Part shown: positions 1-8,666 of the stretch, piece by piece
Numbering within the stretch: position 1 is the first letter of the stretch
Layout of the letters: each line of letters starts with the position of its first letter
Origin: Streptococcus cuniculipharyngis
GTDB taxonomy: Bacteria; Bacillota; Bacilli; Lactobacillales; Streptococcaceae
Direction: 5' to 3'
Assembly: GCF_007859195.1 (NCBI RefSeq)
Contig: NZ_VOHL01000001.1
Span: 641,892-705,891 of the forward strand
Length of the DNA: 64,000 nucleotides
Program-made: the position numbers and the translations under genes
Notes under the pieces: model-generated
The model's database searches: none
Told to the model about the DNA's origin: nothing
Seen by the model: only the letters and a program-made list of their open reading frames with translations

Positions 1-368
1 TCATAGCCCGTTTTTTGCATGGTTTTGGCAATTTCAGGCGGAGCATTAAAGAGGGGATAGCCTGCCAAGGGATAATCTGGACTAATGGTCCCCTCAAAAT
101 CACCCAAGGCCAAATCTGCCCCAGCGATCCAGTCCTTGACATACTTAAAATAATCATCAAATTGATAGGAACCATCTGCCTGCCTAGCACTGGTGTAGAG
201 AACGTCATGCAACAAAATATCACCATTAGCCACTATACGAGCAGTTTGAGCCTGTTCTTGGACAGACTCCCGTCTAGCTCCACCGTACAACTGCTTCAAC
301 ACAACTATTTCTACCCCTAAAATTAGTAGGAAAAGAGCCATTAAAAAACTATTTCTCCGCCTGTTCAT
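1..368 (-). CDS. CapA-like protein, 5' part only (cut by window edge)
   Basis: The gene starts at ATG 366-368 behind a good ribosome site (AGGAGG) and runs off the left edge, so only about 122 residues are visible. The N-terminus has a short basic stretch and then a hydrophobic segment (MALFLLILGVEIVVL), suggesting a membrane anchor or signal peptide. Next come NGDILLHDVL and later LALGDFEGTIS, the metal-binding metallophosphatase signatures of the CapA / poly-gamma-glutamate family (PF09587). CapA-like proteins in streptococci are cell-surface proteins of uncertain substrate. An extended -10 element (TGGTATACT, -10 at 389-394) lies just upstream. The family call is fairly safe; the function is not. 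Confidence 0.75.
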   Translation of the reverse strand, partial: MNRRRNSFLMALFLLILGVEIVVLKQLYGGARRESVQEQAQTARIVANGDILLHDVLYTSARQADGSYQFDDYFKYVKDWIAGADLALGDFEGTISPDYPLAGYPLFNAPPEIAKTMQKTGY

Positions 369-430
369 CGCCGACACCTCCTGTATCTAGTATACCATGC
401 TTTTGCAAAAATTAAAACGCTTGCTCCAAG

Positions 431-459
431 AAAAAGAACCTAGAAAACTCTAGATTCTT
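431..459 (-). terminator. Intrinsic terminator of the fru operon
   Basis: On the minus strand an 11-bp stem (AAGAATCTAGA / TCTAGGTTCTT, one G-U pair) with a GTTT loop is followed by a U run. It lies 10 nt after the fruA stop codon. Confidence 0.8.
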
Positions 460-468
460 AATCCCTTA

Positions 469-2418
469 TTAAGCTTTTTTACGCAAAGCACCGAAAATAA
501 TACCTGATACAATCGCTCCAATAAGAACAAAGACAAGGTAAAGAAGGGCATTACTGGTTAAGGCGATAACGAAGATACCACCGTGTGGGGCTAGTAATTT
601 AATACCAGCCAAACCAACCAAGGCACCTGAGAGGGCTGAACCAACCATGAAACTTGGAATAGCACGTGCTGGGTCAGCCGCCGCAAATGGAATAGCTCCT
701 TCAGTGATGAATGATAGTCCCATAACGATATTGGTCAAACCAGACTCACGCTCTTCAGCAGTAAATTTATCCTTGAACAAGAGGGTTGCAACAAAGACTG
801 CAAGGGGTGGAACCATACCACCAGCCATAACAGCAGCCATGACAACTGAACCACCATTAGCCACTGAGGCTGCCAAGGTTCCTGTACCAAAGACATAGGC
901 TGCCTTGTTGATTGGGCCACCCATGTCAATAGCCATCATCCCTGCAACGACTAAACCAACAAGGACAGCTGAGCTACCTGACAAGCCTTCAAGGAAGTTA
1001 TTCAAACCTGTATTAATAGCTGCCATTGGGATATTGACAAAAAGCATCAAGAAACCGGTTAAGAAGACACCCAAAACTGGGAAAAGCAAGATTGACTTGA
1101 TGCCTTCAAGCGAACGTGGTAGACCTGCCAAAAGCTTACGCAAGACAAGGATGACACCACCAGCTAGGAAACCACCCACAAGGGCACCCAAGAAACCTGA
1201 TGAAACCCCTGCTAGGGCTAGAGTTTCTTCACCTCCTGAAGCAAATGGCACCTTGCCCCAAGCCAAACCACTTGAAGCGATGGCTCCTGCCACAAAACCA
1301 GAAACCAAACCTGGTTTTTCAGCAATAGAATAAGCAATGTAACCTGCTAACAGTGGCAACATAAAGCCAAAGGCTGCTTGACCAATCTTCATGAACATTG
1401 AAGCCAATTCATGGTAAGACCCCAAGTTACCCAATTGATCCTTCGGCACACCCAGCATATTATCAATCAAGAAGGCCAGGGCAATCATGATACCACCACC
1501 AATAACAAATGGTAGCATTTGGCTAACCCCGCTCATCAAGTGTTTGTAGAAAGCACCACCTAGACCGCTAGCCGCTTCTGCTTGACTAGTTGTTCCAGTT
1601 GATTTCGCGATATAGATATCTGCTTGGCCTTGCAGAACAAGGTTAATCAATTCTTCTGATTTTTTAATACCATCGGCAACTGGACGAGAAACTAAGGGTT
1701 TACCAGCAAAGCGGTCCATCTCAACGGCCTTATCTGCTGCGATGATAACCCCTTTAGCACGCTTGATGTCCTCAGCAGTTAGTTTATTACCAACACCAGA
1801 TGCCCCATTTGTTTCAACCTTGATGCCGACACCCATCTCTGCCGCTTGTTTTTTCAAGGCTTCTTCAGCCATGTAGGTGTGGGCAATCCCTGTTGTACAA
1901 GCTGTAACTGCTACGATAAGGTCTTGGTCTGCTGCTGGAGCCACTACTGCTTGATTAGTTTCTTTTTCTTCTGCCTGATTGAAGACCGCAAGCACTTCTT
2001 CTGGAGAGTTTGCCTGACGCAACTGATTTGCAAAGCCATCCTTCAATAAATATTGTGATAATTCTGCCAAGGCTGCCAAATGGGTATCATTTGCCCCCTC
2101 TGGTGCAGCAATCATGAAGAAAAGATCAGTTGGCTGACCATCCAAGGCTTGGTAATCAACCCCCTTGTTTGATTTAGCAAATAAAACCGTTGCTTCTTTG
2201 ACAGCAGCATTTTTACTATGAGGCATGGCAATACCGTCCCCCAAACCAGTTGAGGTTTGAGCCTCACGGTTCATGATCCCTGCCTTAAAGGTGTCAAAGT
2301 CAGTGACATAGCCTTTGGCAACCAAACTATTAATCATTTCATCAATGACTGCTTCTTTACTGGTCGCTTGCAAGTCAAGCAACATGACATCTTTTCTTAA
2401 TACATCTTGGATTTTCAT
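469..2418 (-). CDS. fruA: PTS fructose-specific EIIABC component
   Basis: Membrane permease that imports fructose and phosphorylates it to fructose-1-phosphate. The 649 residues show the standard order. The IIA domain covers about 1-145, with the phospho-histidine in AMPHSKN near residue 67. The IIB domain covers about 165-265, with the phospho-cysteine in VTACTTGIAHTYMAE. The IIC domain covers about 290-645 and is highly hydrophobic, with a conserved GGPINKAAY segment. The ATG overlaps the fruK stop by 4 nt, which suggests translational coupling. It is the last gene of fruR-fruK-fruA and is followed by a terminator. Length and domain order are normal for streptococcal FruA. Confidence 0.97.
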   Translation of the reverse strand: MKIQDVLRKDVMLLDLQATSKEAVIDEMINSLVAKGYVTDFDTFKAGIMNREAQTSTGLGDGIAMPHSKNAAVKEATVLFAKSNKGVDYQALDGQPTDLFFMIAAPEGANDTHLAALAELSQYLLKDGFANQLRQANSPEEVLAVFNQAEEKETNQAVVAPAADQDLIVAVTACTTGIAHTYMAEEALKKQAAEMGVGIKVETNGASGVGNKLTAEDIKRAKGVIIAADKAVEMDRFAGKPLVSRPVADGIKKSEELINLVLQGQADIYIAKSTGTTSQAEAASGLGGAFYKHLMSGVSQMLPFVIGGGIMIALAFLIDNMLGVPKDQLGNLGSYHELASMFMKIGQAAFGFMLPLLAGYIAYSIAEKPGLVSGFVAGAIASSGLAWGKVPFASGGEETLALAGVSSGFLGALVGGFLAGGVILVLRKLLAGLPRSLEGIKSILLFPVLGVFLTGFLMLFVNIPMAAINTGLNNFLEGLSGSSAVLVGLVVAGMMAIDMGGPINKAAYVFGTGTLAASVANGGSVVMAAVMAGGMVPPLAVFVATLLFKDKFTAEERESGLTNIVMGLSFITEGAIPFAAADPARAIPSFMVGSALSGALVGLAGIKLLAPHGGIFVIALTSNALLYLVFVLIGAIVSGIIFGALRKKA

Positions 2419-3326
2419 AACGTTTCTACCTCCACTTTTTCATAAATTTCTTTGATAAAATCAATGCTGGCTAGGTCATCGGAAAAGGCTGTTGCCGTTC
2501 CACAAGCCACGCCCCATTTGAGAGCTTCCACAGGATTTGCTGATTTGGCAAATTCACCTGTGAAGCCAGCCACCATCGAGTCCCCTGCTCCAACCGAGTT
2601 TTTAACCACACCCTTGATTGGTTTAGCAAAATAGCTGGCTTCCTTGGTCACCAAAACGGCACCATCACCGGCCATGGATACAATGACATGCTGGGCTCCC
2701 TTATCTAGGAGTTGGCCCGCATACGTTACCACATCAGCCAGTCCTTGCAAGCTCGTTTCAAAAATCATTTCCAGCTCATGATTGTTGGGTTTGACCAAGA
2801 GCGGCTCGTAAGCCAAACTATCAACCAAGGTCTGACCTTCAAAATCACAAACCACCTGAGCCCCTGTTTTTTTAACCAAGGGAATTAAACGGTTATAGAC
2901 CGCATTACCCAAATTGGCTGGTGCTGACCCTGCAAAAACAACAATATCATCAGCCGTCAACTGGGCTAATGTTGCCTCCAAGGCCACCAACTGTTGCTCT
3001 GTAATGACTGGCCCTGCTCCATTGATTTCAGTTTCTTGGTCAGCCTTGATTTTAACATTGATGCGGGTATCCTGCTCAACCTTAACAAAATCTGTACTGA
3101 TTGACTCGGCGACCAAGCCTTGCTCGACAAAGTCACCGGTAAAACCACCGATAAAACCTGTTGCCGTATTGGCCACGCCCAAGCGTTGCAAGACACGACT
3201 AACATTGATCCCTTTTCCTCCAGCAAATTTATCGTCGCTGGTCATGCGATTAACACCGCCCAAGTCTAATTGGTCCACACGAACGATAAAATCAATAGAA
3301 GGATTTAAGGTTACCGTATAAATCAT
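2415..3326 (-). CDS. fruK: 1-phosphofructokinase
   Basis: Phosphorylates fructose-1-phosphate to fructose-1,6-bisphosphate, feeding glycolysis with the product of FruA. The 303-residue protein is a PfkB-family ribokinase fold. The N-terminal MIYTVTLNPSIDFIV and GGKGINVSRVL are the 1-PFK signature, and the catalytic aspartate sits in SVGAGDSMVAGF near the C-terminus. It overlaps both neighbours by 4 nt (fruR upstream, fruA downstream), so the three genes form one tightly coupled operon. Adjacency to fruA distinguishes it from tagatose-6-phosphate kinase, which has the same fold. Confidence 0.96.
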   Translation of the reverse strand: MIYTVTLNPSIDFIVRVDQLDLGGVNRMTSDDKFAGGKGINVSRVLQRLGVANTATGFIGGFTGDFVEQGLVAESISTDFVKVEQDTRINVKIKADQETEINGAGPVITEQQLVALEATLAQLTADDIVVFAGSAPANLGNAVYNRLIPLVKKTGAQVVCDFEGQTLVDSLAYEPLLVKPNNHELEMIFETSLQGLADVVTYAGQLLDKGAQHVIVSMAGDGAVLVTKEASYFAKPIKGVVKNSVGAGDSMVAGFTGEFAKSANPVEALKWGVACGTATAFSDDLASIDFIKEIYEKVEVETL

Positions 3327-4066
3327 ATCGTTATCACCTTCGTTTTCTCTCTTAATAATGCTATTAGCGATTGCTCTGTCTGGTTGCTTATAATCGTAAC
3401 TTCCTCAACAGCCGCCACTGTGACAAAGTAGACCTGATCGAGCTTAGAACTATCCGCTAAAATATAAGTTTCTTTAGCGTTTTTGATAATGGCTTTTTTC
3501 ACCATGGCTTCTGCCATATCTGGTGTCGTAATTGAATTGGCATCTATCCCATTAATTCCCAAAAAAGCCTTATCAAAATTTAATTGATTGATCTGCTCAA
3601 CGGCAATTAAACCGATGTTGGCATTGGTTGCCTGCTTGACAAATCCCCCAATCATAATGGTTTCAATCCCCTTGGCCGCCAAATCATTGGCGTGTTGGAT
3701 AGAATTAGTCACCACAGTCAAATTTTTCTGCCCCAATTCCTTGATCAGTAGGCTAGTTGTCGTTCCTGCATCAATAAAAATAACCTCTTCGTCAGCAATC
3801 AGGCTGGCCGCAGCTTGTGCTAGGCACTTTTTGGCCTGAACGTTTTTGACAGATTTTTGCTGGTTACTCAATTCCTCTTGCAGGAGTTTTGGCTTTTCGG
3901 CGCCGCCATGCACACGACGCAAAAGACCCTGACTGGCCAACTCTTCTAAGTCTCTTCGTACCGTTGACTCAGACGTCGCCAACAACTGCATCAAATCATC
4001 CAAACTAGCCACGCCATCGGAGTGAATCTTGTCTAGAATCAATCGTTTACGCTCTGATTTTAAGAT
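3323..4066 (-). CDS. fruR: DeoR-family fructose operon repressor, apparent ATC start
   Basis: DNA-binding repressor of the fru operon, presumably sensing fructose-1-phosphate. An N-terminal DeoR helix-turn-helix (STVRRDLEEL) is followed by an effector domain with the family motifs FIDAGTTT and VVTNS. The usual start codons give only a TTG at 4042, which would remove the canonical opening LKSERKRLIL. In the same frame, ATC at 4064-4066 gives that opening and lies 7 nt from a strong Shine-Dalgarno (GAGGTGG). A stop (TAA, 4091-4093) closes the frame upstream and no ATG, GTG or TTG lies between. I therefore place the start at ATC (247 aa); the conservative alternative is 3323-4042 (239 aa). Confidence 0.9.
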   Translation of the reverse strand: MLKSERKRLILDKIHSDGVASLDDLMQLLATSESTVRRDLEELASQGLLRRVHGGAEKPKLLQEELSNQQKSVKNVQAKKCLAQAAASLIADEEVIFIDAGTTTSLLIKELGQKNLTVVTNSIQHANDLAAKGIETIMIGGFVKQATNANIGLIAVEQINQLNFDKAFLGINGIDANSITTPDMAEAMVKKAIIKNAKETYILADSSKLDQVYFVTVAAVEEVTIISNQTEQSLIALLREKTKVITI

Positions 4067-4081
4067 ATAACCACCACCTCT

Positions 4082-4095
4082 TGCAATCGTTTACA
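4082..4095 (-). promoter_or_regulatory. cre site (CcpA binding) in the fru leader
   Basis: TGTAAACGATTGCA on the minus strand matches every fixed position of the cre consensus TGWNANCGNTNNCA. It lies between the -10 box and the fruR ribosome site, a position expected to give carbon catabolite repression. ccpA itself is in this window. Confidence 0.8.
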
Positions 4096-4100
4096 GTTAT

Positions 4101-4128
4101 ATTATACCCGTTTTTCTGTCATTGTCAA
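4101..4128 (-). promoter_or_regulatory. fru operon promoter
   Basis: Near-consensus sigma-A promoter on the minus strand: TTGACA (4123-4128), 16-bp spacer, TATAAT (4101-4106). It reads into fruR. Confidence 0.85.
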
Positions 4129-4167
4129 GCAAATTCTTTCAAATTCCTCCAAAAAAATAAGCCGTTT

Positions 4168-4196
4168 TTGACAAATGATGGATTTTTTTATACAAT
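4168..4196 (+). promoter_or_regulatory. Promoter of the glycine-riboswitch transcript
   Basis: TTGACA (4168-4173), exactly 17 bp, then TACAAT (4191-4196). It stands about 30 nt upstream of the riboswitch and is divergent from the fru promoter. Confidence 0.8.
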
Positions 4197-4224
4197 AGTT
4201 AAGAAATAAAATGACCGATTGACG

Positions 4225-4388
4225 AAATCAGGAAAGCAAGACCATGTCTTCACCGAAGAAGTAACACTTTCAGGTATCTTGAGCATAAGATAGGGACTGA
4301 TTTACTGACGGACTTCTGGAGAGACCGCTAAGGCACCGAAGGGGCAAGGCGACATTCGCCCAATCTCTCAGGTAAAAGGACAGAAGAA
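4225..4388 (+). ncRNA. Tandem glycine riboswitch
   Basis: Two glycine aptamers lie in tandem. The first (about 4225-4303) has CACCGAAGAAG, then CTTTCAGGTA and GGGACTGA. The second (about 4316-4388) is the classic form: GGAGAGACCGC, GGCACCGAAGGGGCAA and CTCTCAGGTAAAAGGACAGA. The RNA leads into an AGCS amino-acid/cation symporter gene, a known target of this class in streptococci. A terminator at 4449-4473 is the likely expression platform. The sequence alone does not show whether glycine switches the gene on or off. Confidence 0.93.
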
Positions 4389-4448
4389 ATAAAGCGCCAC
4401 CATCAGCTGATCTGCTTTTGAGGGGCTTATTTCCTGATTCTTTGGCGG

Positions 4449-4473
4449 GCGGTTACTAGTTAACTGCTTTTTT
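4449..4473 (+). terminator. Terminator in the riboswitch expression platform
   Basis: Stem GCGGTTA / TAACTGC (one G-U pair), loop CTAGT, then six Ts. It is placed between the glycine aptamers and the symporter ribosome site, so it can control read-through. Confidence 0.7.
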
Positions 4474-4504
4474 GTCAATCAAAAATTAGAAATGGAGATT
4501 ACAC

Positions 4505-5824
4505 ATGTTAGCATTTTTCACTGCTATTGATGATCTTGTCTGGGGACCTCCCCTACTCATTCTCTTAATGGGAACTGGAATTTACCTGAGCCTTCGTTTG
4601 GGATTGTTGCAATTTCTACGACTGCCTTACGCCTTTAAATTGATTTTCACCGAAGATAAGGGTGAAGGTGATATCTCTAGTTTTGCAGCCTTGGCGACTG
4701 CTCTTGCAGCCACAATCGGAACTGGAAATATCGTTGGTGTAGCTACTGCCATCACCTCTGGCGGACCAGGTGCCCTCTTTTGGATGTGGGTTGCCGCCTT
4801 CTTTGGGATGGCAACCAAATATGCTGAAGGTCTTTTAGCCATCAAATACCGTACCAAGGATGAAAATGGTGAGGTTTCCGGCGGCCCTATGTACTACATC
4901 TACAATGGGATGGGACCAAAATGGAAACCCCTCGCTCAATTCTTCTCCCTAGCTGGCATCATGGTCGCTCTCTTTGGCGCAGGGACCTTTACGCAAATCA
5001 ATTCTATCACCTCATCTCTGGAAAATAGTTTTAGCTTCTCACCACAAGTGACCAGCATTGTCATTGCCATTATCACGGCTGTGATCATCTTTGGTGGTAT
5101 TCAATCCATCTCAAAAATTTCTGAAAAAGTCGTCCCTCTCATGGCCATTATTTACATTGTTGCTACTGTCTGTGTTATCGGTGCTAATGCTGATAAGGTA
5201 GTACCAACCCTTCTCTTGGTGGTCCAATCTGCCTTCACACCAACAGCAGCCATTGGCGGTTTCTTGGGAGCAACCATGAAAGATGCTATCCAAAAAGGAA
5301 TCGCCCGCGGGATTTTCTCTAACGAGTCTGGACTAGGTTCTGCTCCTATCGCTGCTGCGGCTGCCAAAACAGACCAACCTGTTGAACAAGGCCTAATCTC
5401 TATGACAGGAACCTTTATTGACACCATTATCATCTGTACCTTGACTGGTCTCTCTATCTTAGTTACTGGTCAATGGACTAGTGATCTAACTGGTGCGGCC
5501 CTTACCCAATCTGCCTTTGCTTCTGTTTTTGGTCCAATGGGTAGCCATGCCCTGACCGTATCTCTCGTTCTTTTTGCCTTTACAACCATCCTAGGTTGGT
5601 CTTATTATGGCGAACGGTGTTGTGAATTCTTATTTGGTACCAAAAGCTTGAAAGCCTATCGCCTCCTCTTTGTTATCATGGTGGGACTGGGTGGCTTCTT
5701 GCAAATTGACCTCGTTTGGGTCATCGCAGATATTGTTAATGGCCTAATGGTCTTTCCAAACCTGATTGCCCTCTTGGCCTTATCACCCGTTATTATTGCC
5801 GAAACAAAAGCCTATTTTAAATAA
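4505..5824 (+). CDS. Alanine/glycine:cation symporter (AGCS family)
   Basis: Integral membrane transporter of 439 residues moving alanine or glycine with Na+ or H+. Family signatures are visible: ATALAATIGTGNIVGVATAI near residue 65, GGPMYYIYNG near 127, and GIARGIFSNESGLGSAPIAA near 265. About ten hydrophobic segments are present. The glycine riboswitch directly upstream argues that glycine is the relevant ligand or substrate. The gene is monocistronic, with a strong terminator following at 5841. Start: ATG after GGAG with good spacing. Confidence 0.93.
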   Translation: MLAFFTAIDDLVWGPPLLILLMGTGIYLSLRLGLLQFLRLPYAFKLIFTEDKGEGDISSFAALATALAATIGTGNIVGVATAITSGGPGALFWMWVAAFFGMATKYAEGLLAIKYRTKDENGEVSGGPMYYIYNGMGPKWKPLAQFFSLAGIMVALFGAGTFTQINSITSSLENSFSFSPQVTSIVIAIITAVIIFGGIQSISKISEKVVPLMAIIYIVATVCVIGANADKVVPTLLLVVQSAFTPTAAIGGFLGATMKDAIQKGIARGIFSNESGLGSAPIAAAAAKTDQPVEQGLISMTGTFIDTIIICTLTGLSILVTGQWTSDLTGAALTQSAFASVFGPMGSHALTVSLVLFAFTTILGWSYYGERCCEFLFGTKSLKAYRLLFVIMVGLGGFLQIDLVWVIADIVNGLMVFPNLIALLALSPVIIAETKAYFK

Positions 5825-5840
5825 AACTTGTTCCGAACAA

Positions 5841-5867
5841 AAACCTACTGTTTTCAGTAGGTTTTTT
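5841..5867 (+). terminator. Intrinsic terminator after the AGCS symporter
   Basis: Perfect stem AAACCTACTG / CAGTAGGTTT with loop TTTT, followed by Ts. Confidence 0.9.
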
Positions 5868-5906
5868 GCTATAATAAAACAATGCACTCATTTGGAAAGG
5901 ATCTTC

Positions 5907-7127
5907 ATGGAACATCAAGATAAAATACAACAACTCAAGCTGGCCCAACGTGGACCTATCGTTAGTATTACGGTTTATTTGCTGCTAGCTATTATTAAAA
6001 TCTCCGCTGGAATATTGCTCAAATCTGCTTCCCTATCAGCCGACGGTTTTAATAATGCGTCAGATATCTTAGGCAATGTCGCCATCCTTATCGGACTTTA
6101 TTTAGCAAGCAAGCCTGCTGATGATGACCACCGCTTTGGCCACTGGAAAATTGAAGATTTGGCCAGTCTCATTACCTCCTTAATCATGTTCACCGTGGGC
6201 TTCCAACTCTTGTTAGACACCATCAAAGATCTCTTTAAACAAGAGCTCCTAGCAATTGATCCTGTAGCTGGCTGGGTTGGAATCATCTCCGGCCTCATCA
6301 TGATTGCTCTTTCCCTCTACAATCGCCGGCTGGCAAAGATTACCCAGTCCAGCGCCCTGATTGCCGCTGCCAAGAATAATTCATCAGATGCCCTGACTTC
6401 TTTTGGCACCACGGTTGCCATTTTGGCCTCTAGTTGGCAAATGCCAATCATTGATAAACTGGCAGCCTTGGTCATTGCTTTTTTCATCCTAAAAGCCTCT
6501 TACGATATCTTTATAGAAAGCACCTTCAGTCTTTCAGACGGTTTTGATAAAAAAGAACTCCAAAAGTATGAACAAGCCATCTTAGAAATTCCTAAAATAA
6601 CTGCCGTTAAATCCCTGCGCGGCCGAACCTATGGTAGTAATATTTTCTTGGATATTGTGTTAGAAATGAATCCAGACCTCTCCGTCTACGAAAGTCACGC
6701 GATTACAGACCAGGTTGACCAACTGCTCCAAGAACGTTTTGATGTCTATGATATCGATATCCATGTAGAACCCGCTGCCATTCCAGAAGATGAGATTTAC
6801 GCCAATGTTTATGACAAACTCTATCAGTATGAGAAAGCTTTCCTCAGTCAAACCAACCATTACGAAAAACTGATTGCCAAGAACTTCTACGGTATCGACC
6901 AGCAGGGTAACTATCAAACCAAGAACATCTTGCTTGAACAAGGACAGAAGTATCCTACCCATCTCCAACATTTCAAGATGACCTCTGTCAGCCAAAAAAC
7001 TAAATTGCTGACCTATCAGGTCAATCAGGAAGAACATGTTTCCATCTGGCGTCGCCATGAAAACTGGTCCTTAATTTTTCATCAAATAACACCTAAAATC
7101 ACTCAAAATCCTCAAAAGACGCAATAA
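5907..7127 (+). CDS. Cation diffusion facilitator (CDF) metal exporter
   Basis: Proton-coupled efflux of divalent metal (Zn, Mn or similar) through the cytoplasmic membrane. The 406-residue protein starts MEHQDKIQQL at ATG 5907 behind AAAGGA; longer in-frame starts run back into the previous gene and are rejected. CDF motifs are present: SLSADGFNNASDILGN (metal-site aspartates) near residue 50, HRFGHWKIEDLASL near 77, and a second site AAKNNSSDALTSFG near 155. A cytoplasmic C-terminal domain follows, with an additional 100 or so residues after the usual CDF fold. A -10-like TATAAT (5870-5875) sits between the preceding terminator and this gene. The metal cannot be named from sequence. Confidence 0.92.
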   Translation: MEHQDKIQQLKLAQRGPIVSITVYLLLAIIKISAGILLKSASLSADGFNNASDILGNVAILIGLYLASKPADDDHRFGHWKIEDLASLITSLIMFTVGFQLLLDTIKDLFKQELLAIDPVAGWVGIISGLIMIALSLYNRRLAKITQSSALIAAAKNNSSDALTSFGTTVAILASSWQMPIIDKLAALVIAFFILKASYDIFIESTFSLSDGFDKKELQKYEQAILEIPKITAVKSLRGRTYGSNIFLDIVLEMNPDLSVYESHAITDQVDQLLQERFDVYDIDIHVEPAAIPEDEIYANVYDKLYQYEKAFLSQTNHYEKLIAKNFYGIDQQGNYQTKNILLEQGQKYPTHLQHFKMTSVSQKTKLLTYQVNQEEHVSIWRRHENWSLIFHQITPKITQNPQKTQ

Positions 7128-7130
7128 ACG

Positions 7131-7168
7131 AAAGGCATCCCAACTTAAAATAATTGGGATGCCTTTTA
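7131..7168. terminator. Bidirectional terminator between CDF gene and ABC importer
   Basis: 13-bp stem AAAGGCATCCCAA / TTGGGATGCCTTT with A and T runs at both ends, serving both converging transcripts. Confidence 0.9.
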
Positions 7169-7175
7169 ACTAAGT

Positions 7176-8015
7176 CTAATTTTTTACCTGGTCAGTGGCG
7201 ATATCTTCACCAAACCATTTATCAGAGATTTCTTGGAATTTGCCTTCTTGATACAGTTCTTTGAACGCTTGATTGATTTTCTCCACCAGAGTTGTGTCGG
7301 CTTTTCGCGCACCGACCGCAAAGTTTTCTCCACTGTACTCACTTTGAACAATGTTATACTGGTCCAATTCCCCTTCTTTTTGGAGATAGTAATTAGCATA
7401 CACACGATCAATCAGAAGACCATCAATCCGATTATTTTTCAAATCAATCAGGGCTTCAGTGAAGGTACTGTACTGGGTAGCATCTTGATTTTTGACCAAA
7501 TCTTTCAAGACCGTTGGGTTTGCTAGAAAGGCATCATAGCCTGATGAGCCTGCTTGAACCCCCAAGACCTTGTCTTTCATCTCAGCAAAGCGCTTGATAC
7601 TTGATGATTTTTTACTCACCAAAACTTGTTCATTTTTCATGTAAGGATTGGTAAAGAGAACTTTTTTCTCCCGCTCAGGGGTCATTGAATAACCATTCCA
7701 AATCAAGTCAATCTTACCACTATTCAACTCAGTTTCTTTCAAATCCCAGTTGATGGCCTGCCATTTGACCTTAATCCCGTAACGATCAAAGACTGCATTA
7801 GCAAGGTCAATGTCAAATCCAACTGTTTTGCCGGCTTCATCTTCAAAACCCATCGGCACAAAGGTATTATCAAAACCAATGGTAATCGTCTTTTCCTTTT
7901 CATAACGGGCCCACTGGTCACTGTCGCTAGTCTTGCTTGCATTGCTGTCCTTAGACTGGCAGGCAACCAGAAACAAACTTAAACACAGGGTCACTAGGGT
8001 TAGTAATTTCTTCAT
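7176..8015 (-). CDS. Polar amino-acid ABC transporter, substrate-binding lipoprotein
   Basis: Extracellular solute receptor of an amino-acid importer. A type II signal peptide is clear: MKKLLTLVTLCLSLFLVAC with the lipobox LVAC, so it is lipid-anchored at Cys19. The mature part is a family-3 binding protein (PF00497): ITIGFDNTFVPMGFED, GFDIDLANAVF and WNGYSMTPER. It is the last of three genes (permease, ATPase, receptor) on the minus strand, 12 nt after the ATPase gene. 279 residues is normal. The family is compatible with cystine, glutamine or arginine; I cannot choose. Confidence 0.93.
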   Translation of the reverse strand: MKKLLTLVTLCLSLFLVACQSKDSNASKTSDSDQWARYEKEKTITIGFDNTFVPMGFEDEAGKTVGFDIDLANAVFDRYGIKVKWQAINWDLKETELNSGKIDLIWNGYSMTPEREKKVLFTNPYMKNEQVLVSKKSSSIKRFAEMKDKVLGVQAGSSGYDAFLANPTVLKDLVKNQDATQYSTFTEALIDLKNNRIDGLLIDRVYANYYLQKEGELDQYNIVQSEYSGENFAVGARKADTTLVEKINQAFKELYQEGKFQEISDKWFGEDIATDQVKN

Positions 8016-8027
8016 TATTTCTCTTTT

Positions 8028-8657
8028 CTATTTGGGATAAACTTGGATAATATCATCTGCGATATTTTCTGCAAAGGCAAGATCGTGCGTAATAATCAAC
8101 TGAGTCATGCCTGCTGCCTTATTTTGTAAAATCAATTGCTCCACGTCACGTCGTAATTCAGGGTCAAGAGCCGAAGTCGGTTCATCATAACCAATAATTT
8201 CTGGATCAATCATCATGGCTCGAGCCAAGGCAACCCGCTGTTTTTGACCACCCGACAAGGCGTGGGGGTATAAATCAATCTGTTGCACTAGACCGAGACG
8301 AGTAAGTAAATCCTTGGCTTTTTGACTAGCCGCTTCCTTAGTCATCCCTTGGGTCTTGGTCGGTGACAGGATCAAATTATCTAGGACCGTCAGATGGGGA
8401 AAGAGTTGAAAATCTTGGAAAACAAAACCCAATAACTGGTTTTTCGTCAAATAATCCAAAGGAACTTGTTGGCCATTATGGAAAATTTCTCCCGAATCAA
8501 TGGTCTCCAGCCCTGCCAACATCCGCAATAAGGTTGTCTTACCCCCACCAGATTGACCAACAATAGCCAGTGTCTTACCTTCTGCAATCAGGAGATTAAA
8601 ATCATCAAAAATCTGTTTTTGCCCAAAACGCTTAGCAATTTGTTTTAATTCTAACAT
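8028..8657 (-). CDS. Amino-acid ABC transporter ATP-binding protein
   Basis: ATPase that drives the neighbouring permease. All motifs are intact: Walker A GQSGGGKTT near residue 36, Q-loop FQDFQLFPHLT, signature LSGGQKQRVALARAM, Walker B IIGYDEPTSALDPE and the switch histidine in IITHD. I start at ATG 8657, 5 nt after GGAG; the GTG one codon earlier is the alternative. It sits 9 nt after the permease gene and 12 nt before the receptor gene, forming an operon. Confidence 0.94.
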   Translation of the reverse strand: MLELKQIAKRFGQKQIFDDFNLLIAEGKTLAIVGQSGGGKTTLLRMLAGLETIDSGEIFHNGQQVPLDYLTKNQLLGFVFQDFQLFPHLTVLDNLILSPTKTQGMTKEAASQKAKDLLTRLGLVQQIDLYPHALSGGQKQRVALARAMMIDPEIIGYDEPTSALDPELRRDVEQLILQNKAAGMTQLIITHDLAFAENIADDIIQVYPK

Positions 8658-8666
8658 CACGTCTCC

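Noticed and set aside
15..320. 101-codon plus-strand ORF at the window start
   Set aside because: It is antisense to the CapA-like gene, whose frame carries clear family motifs.
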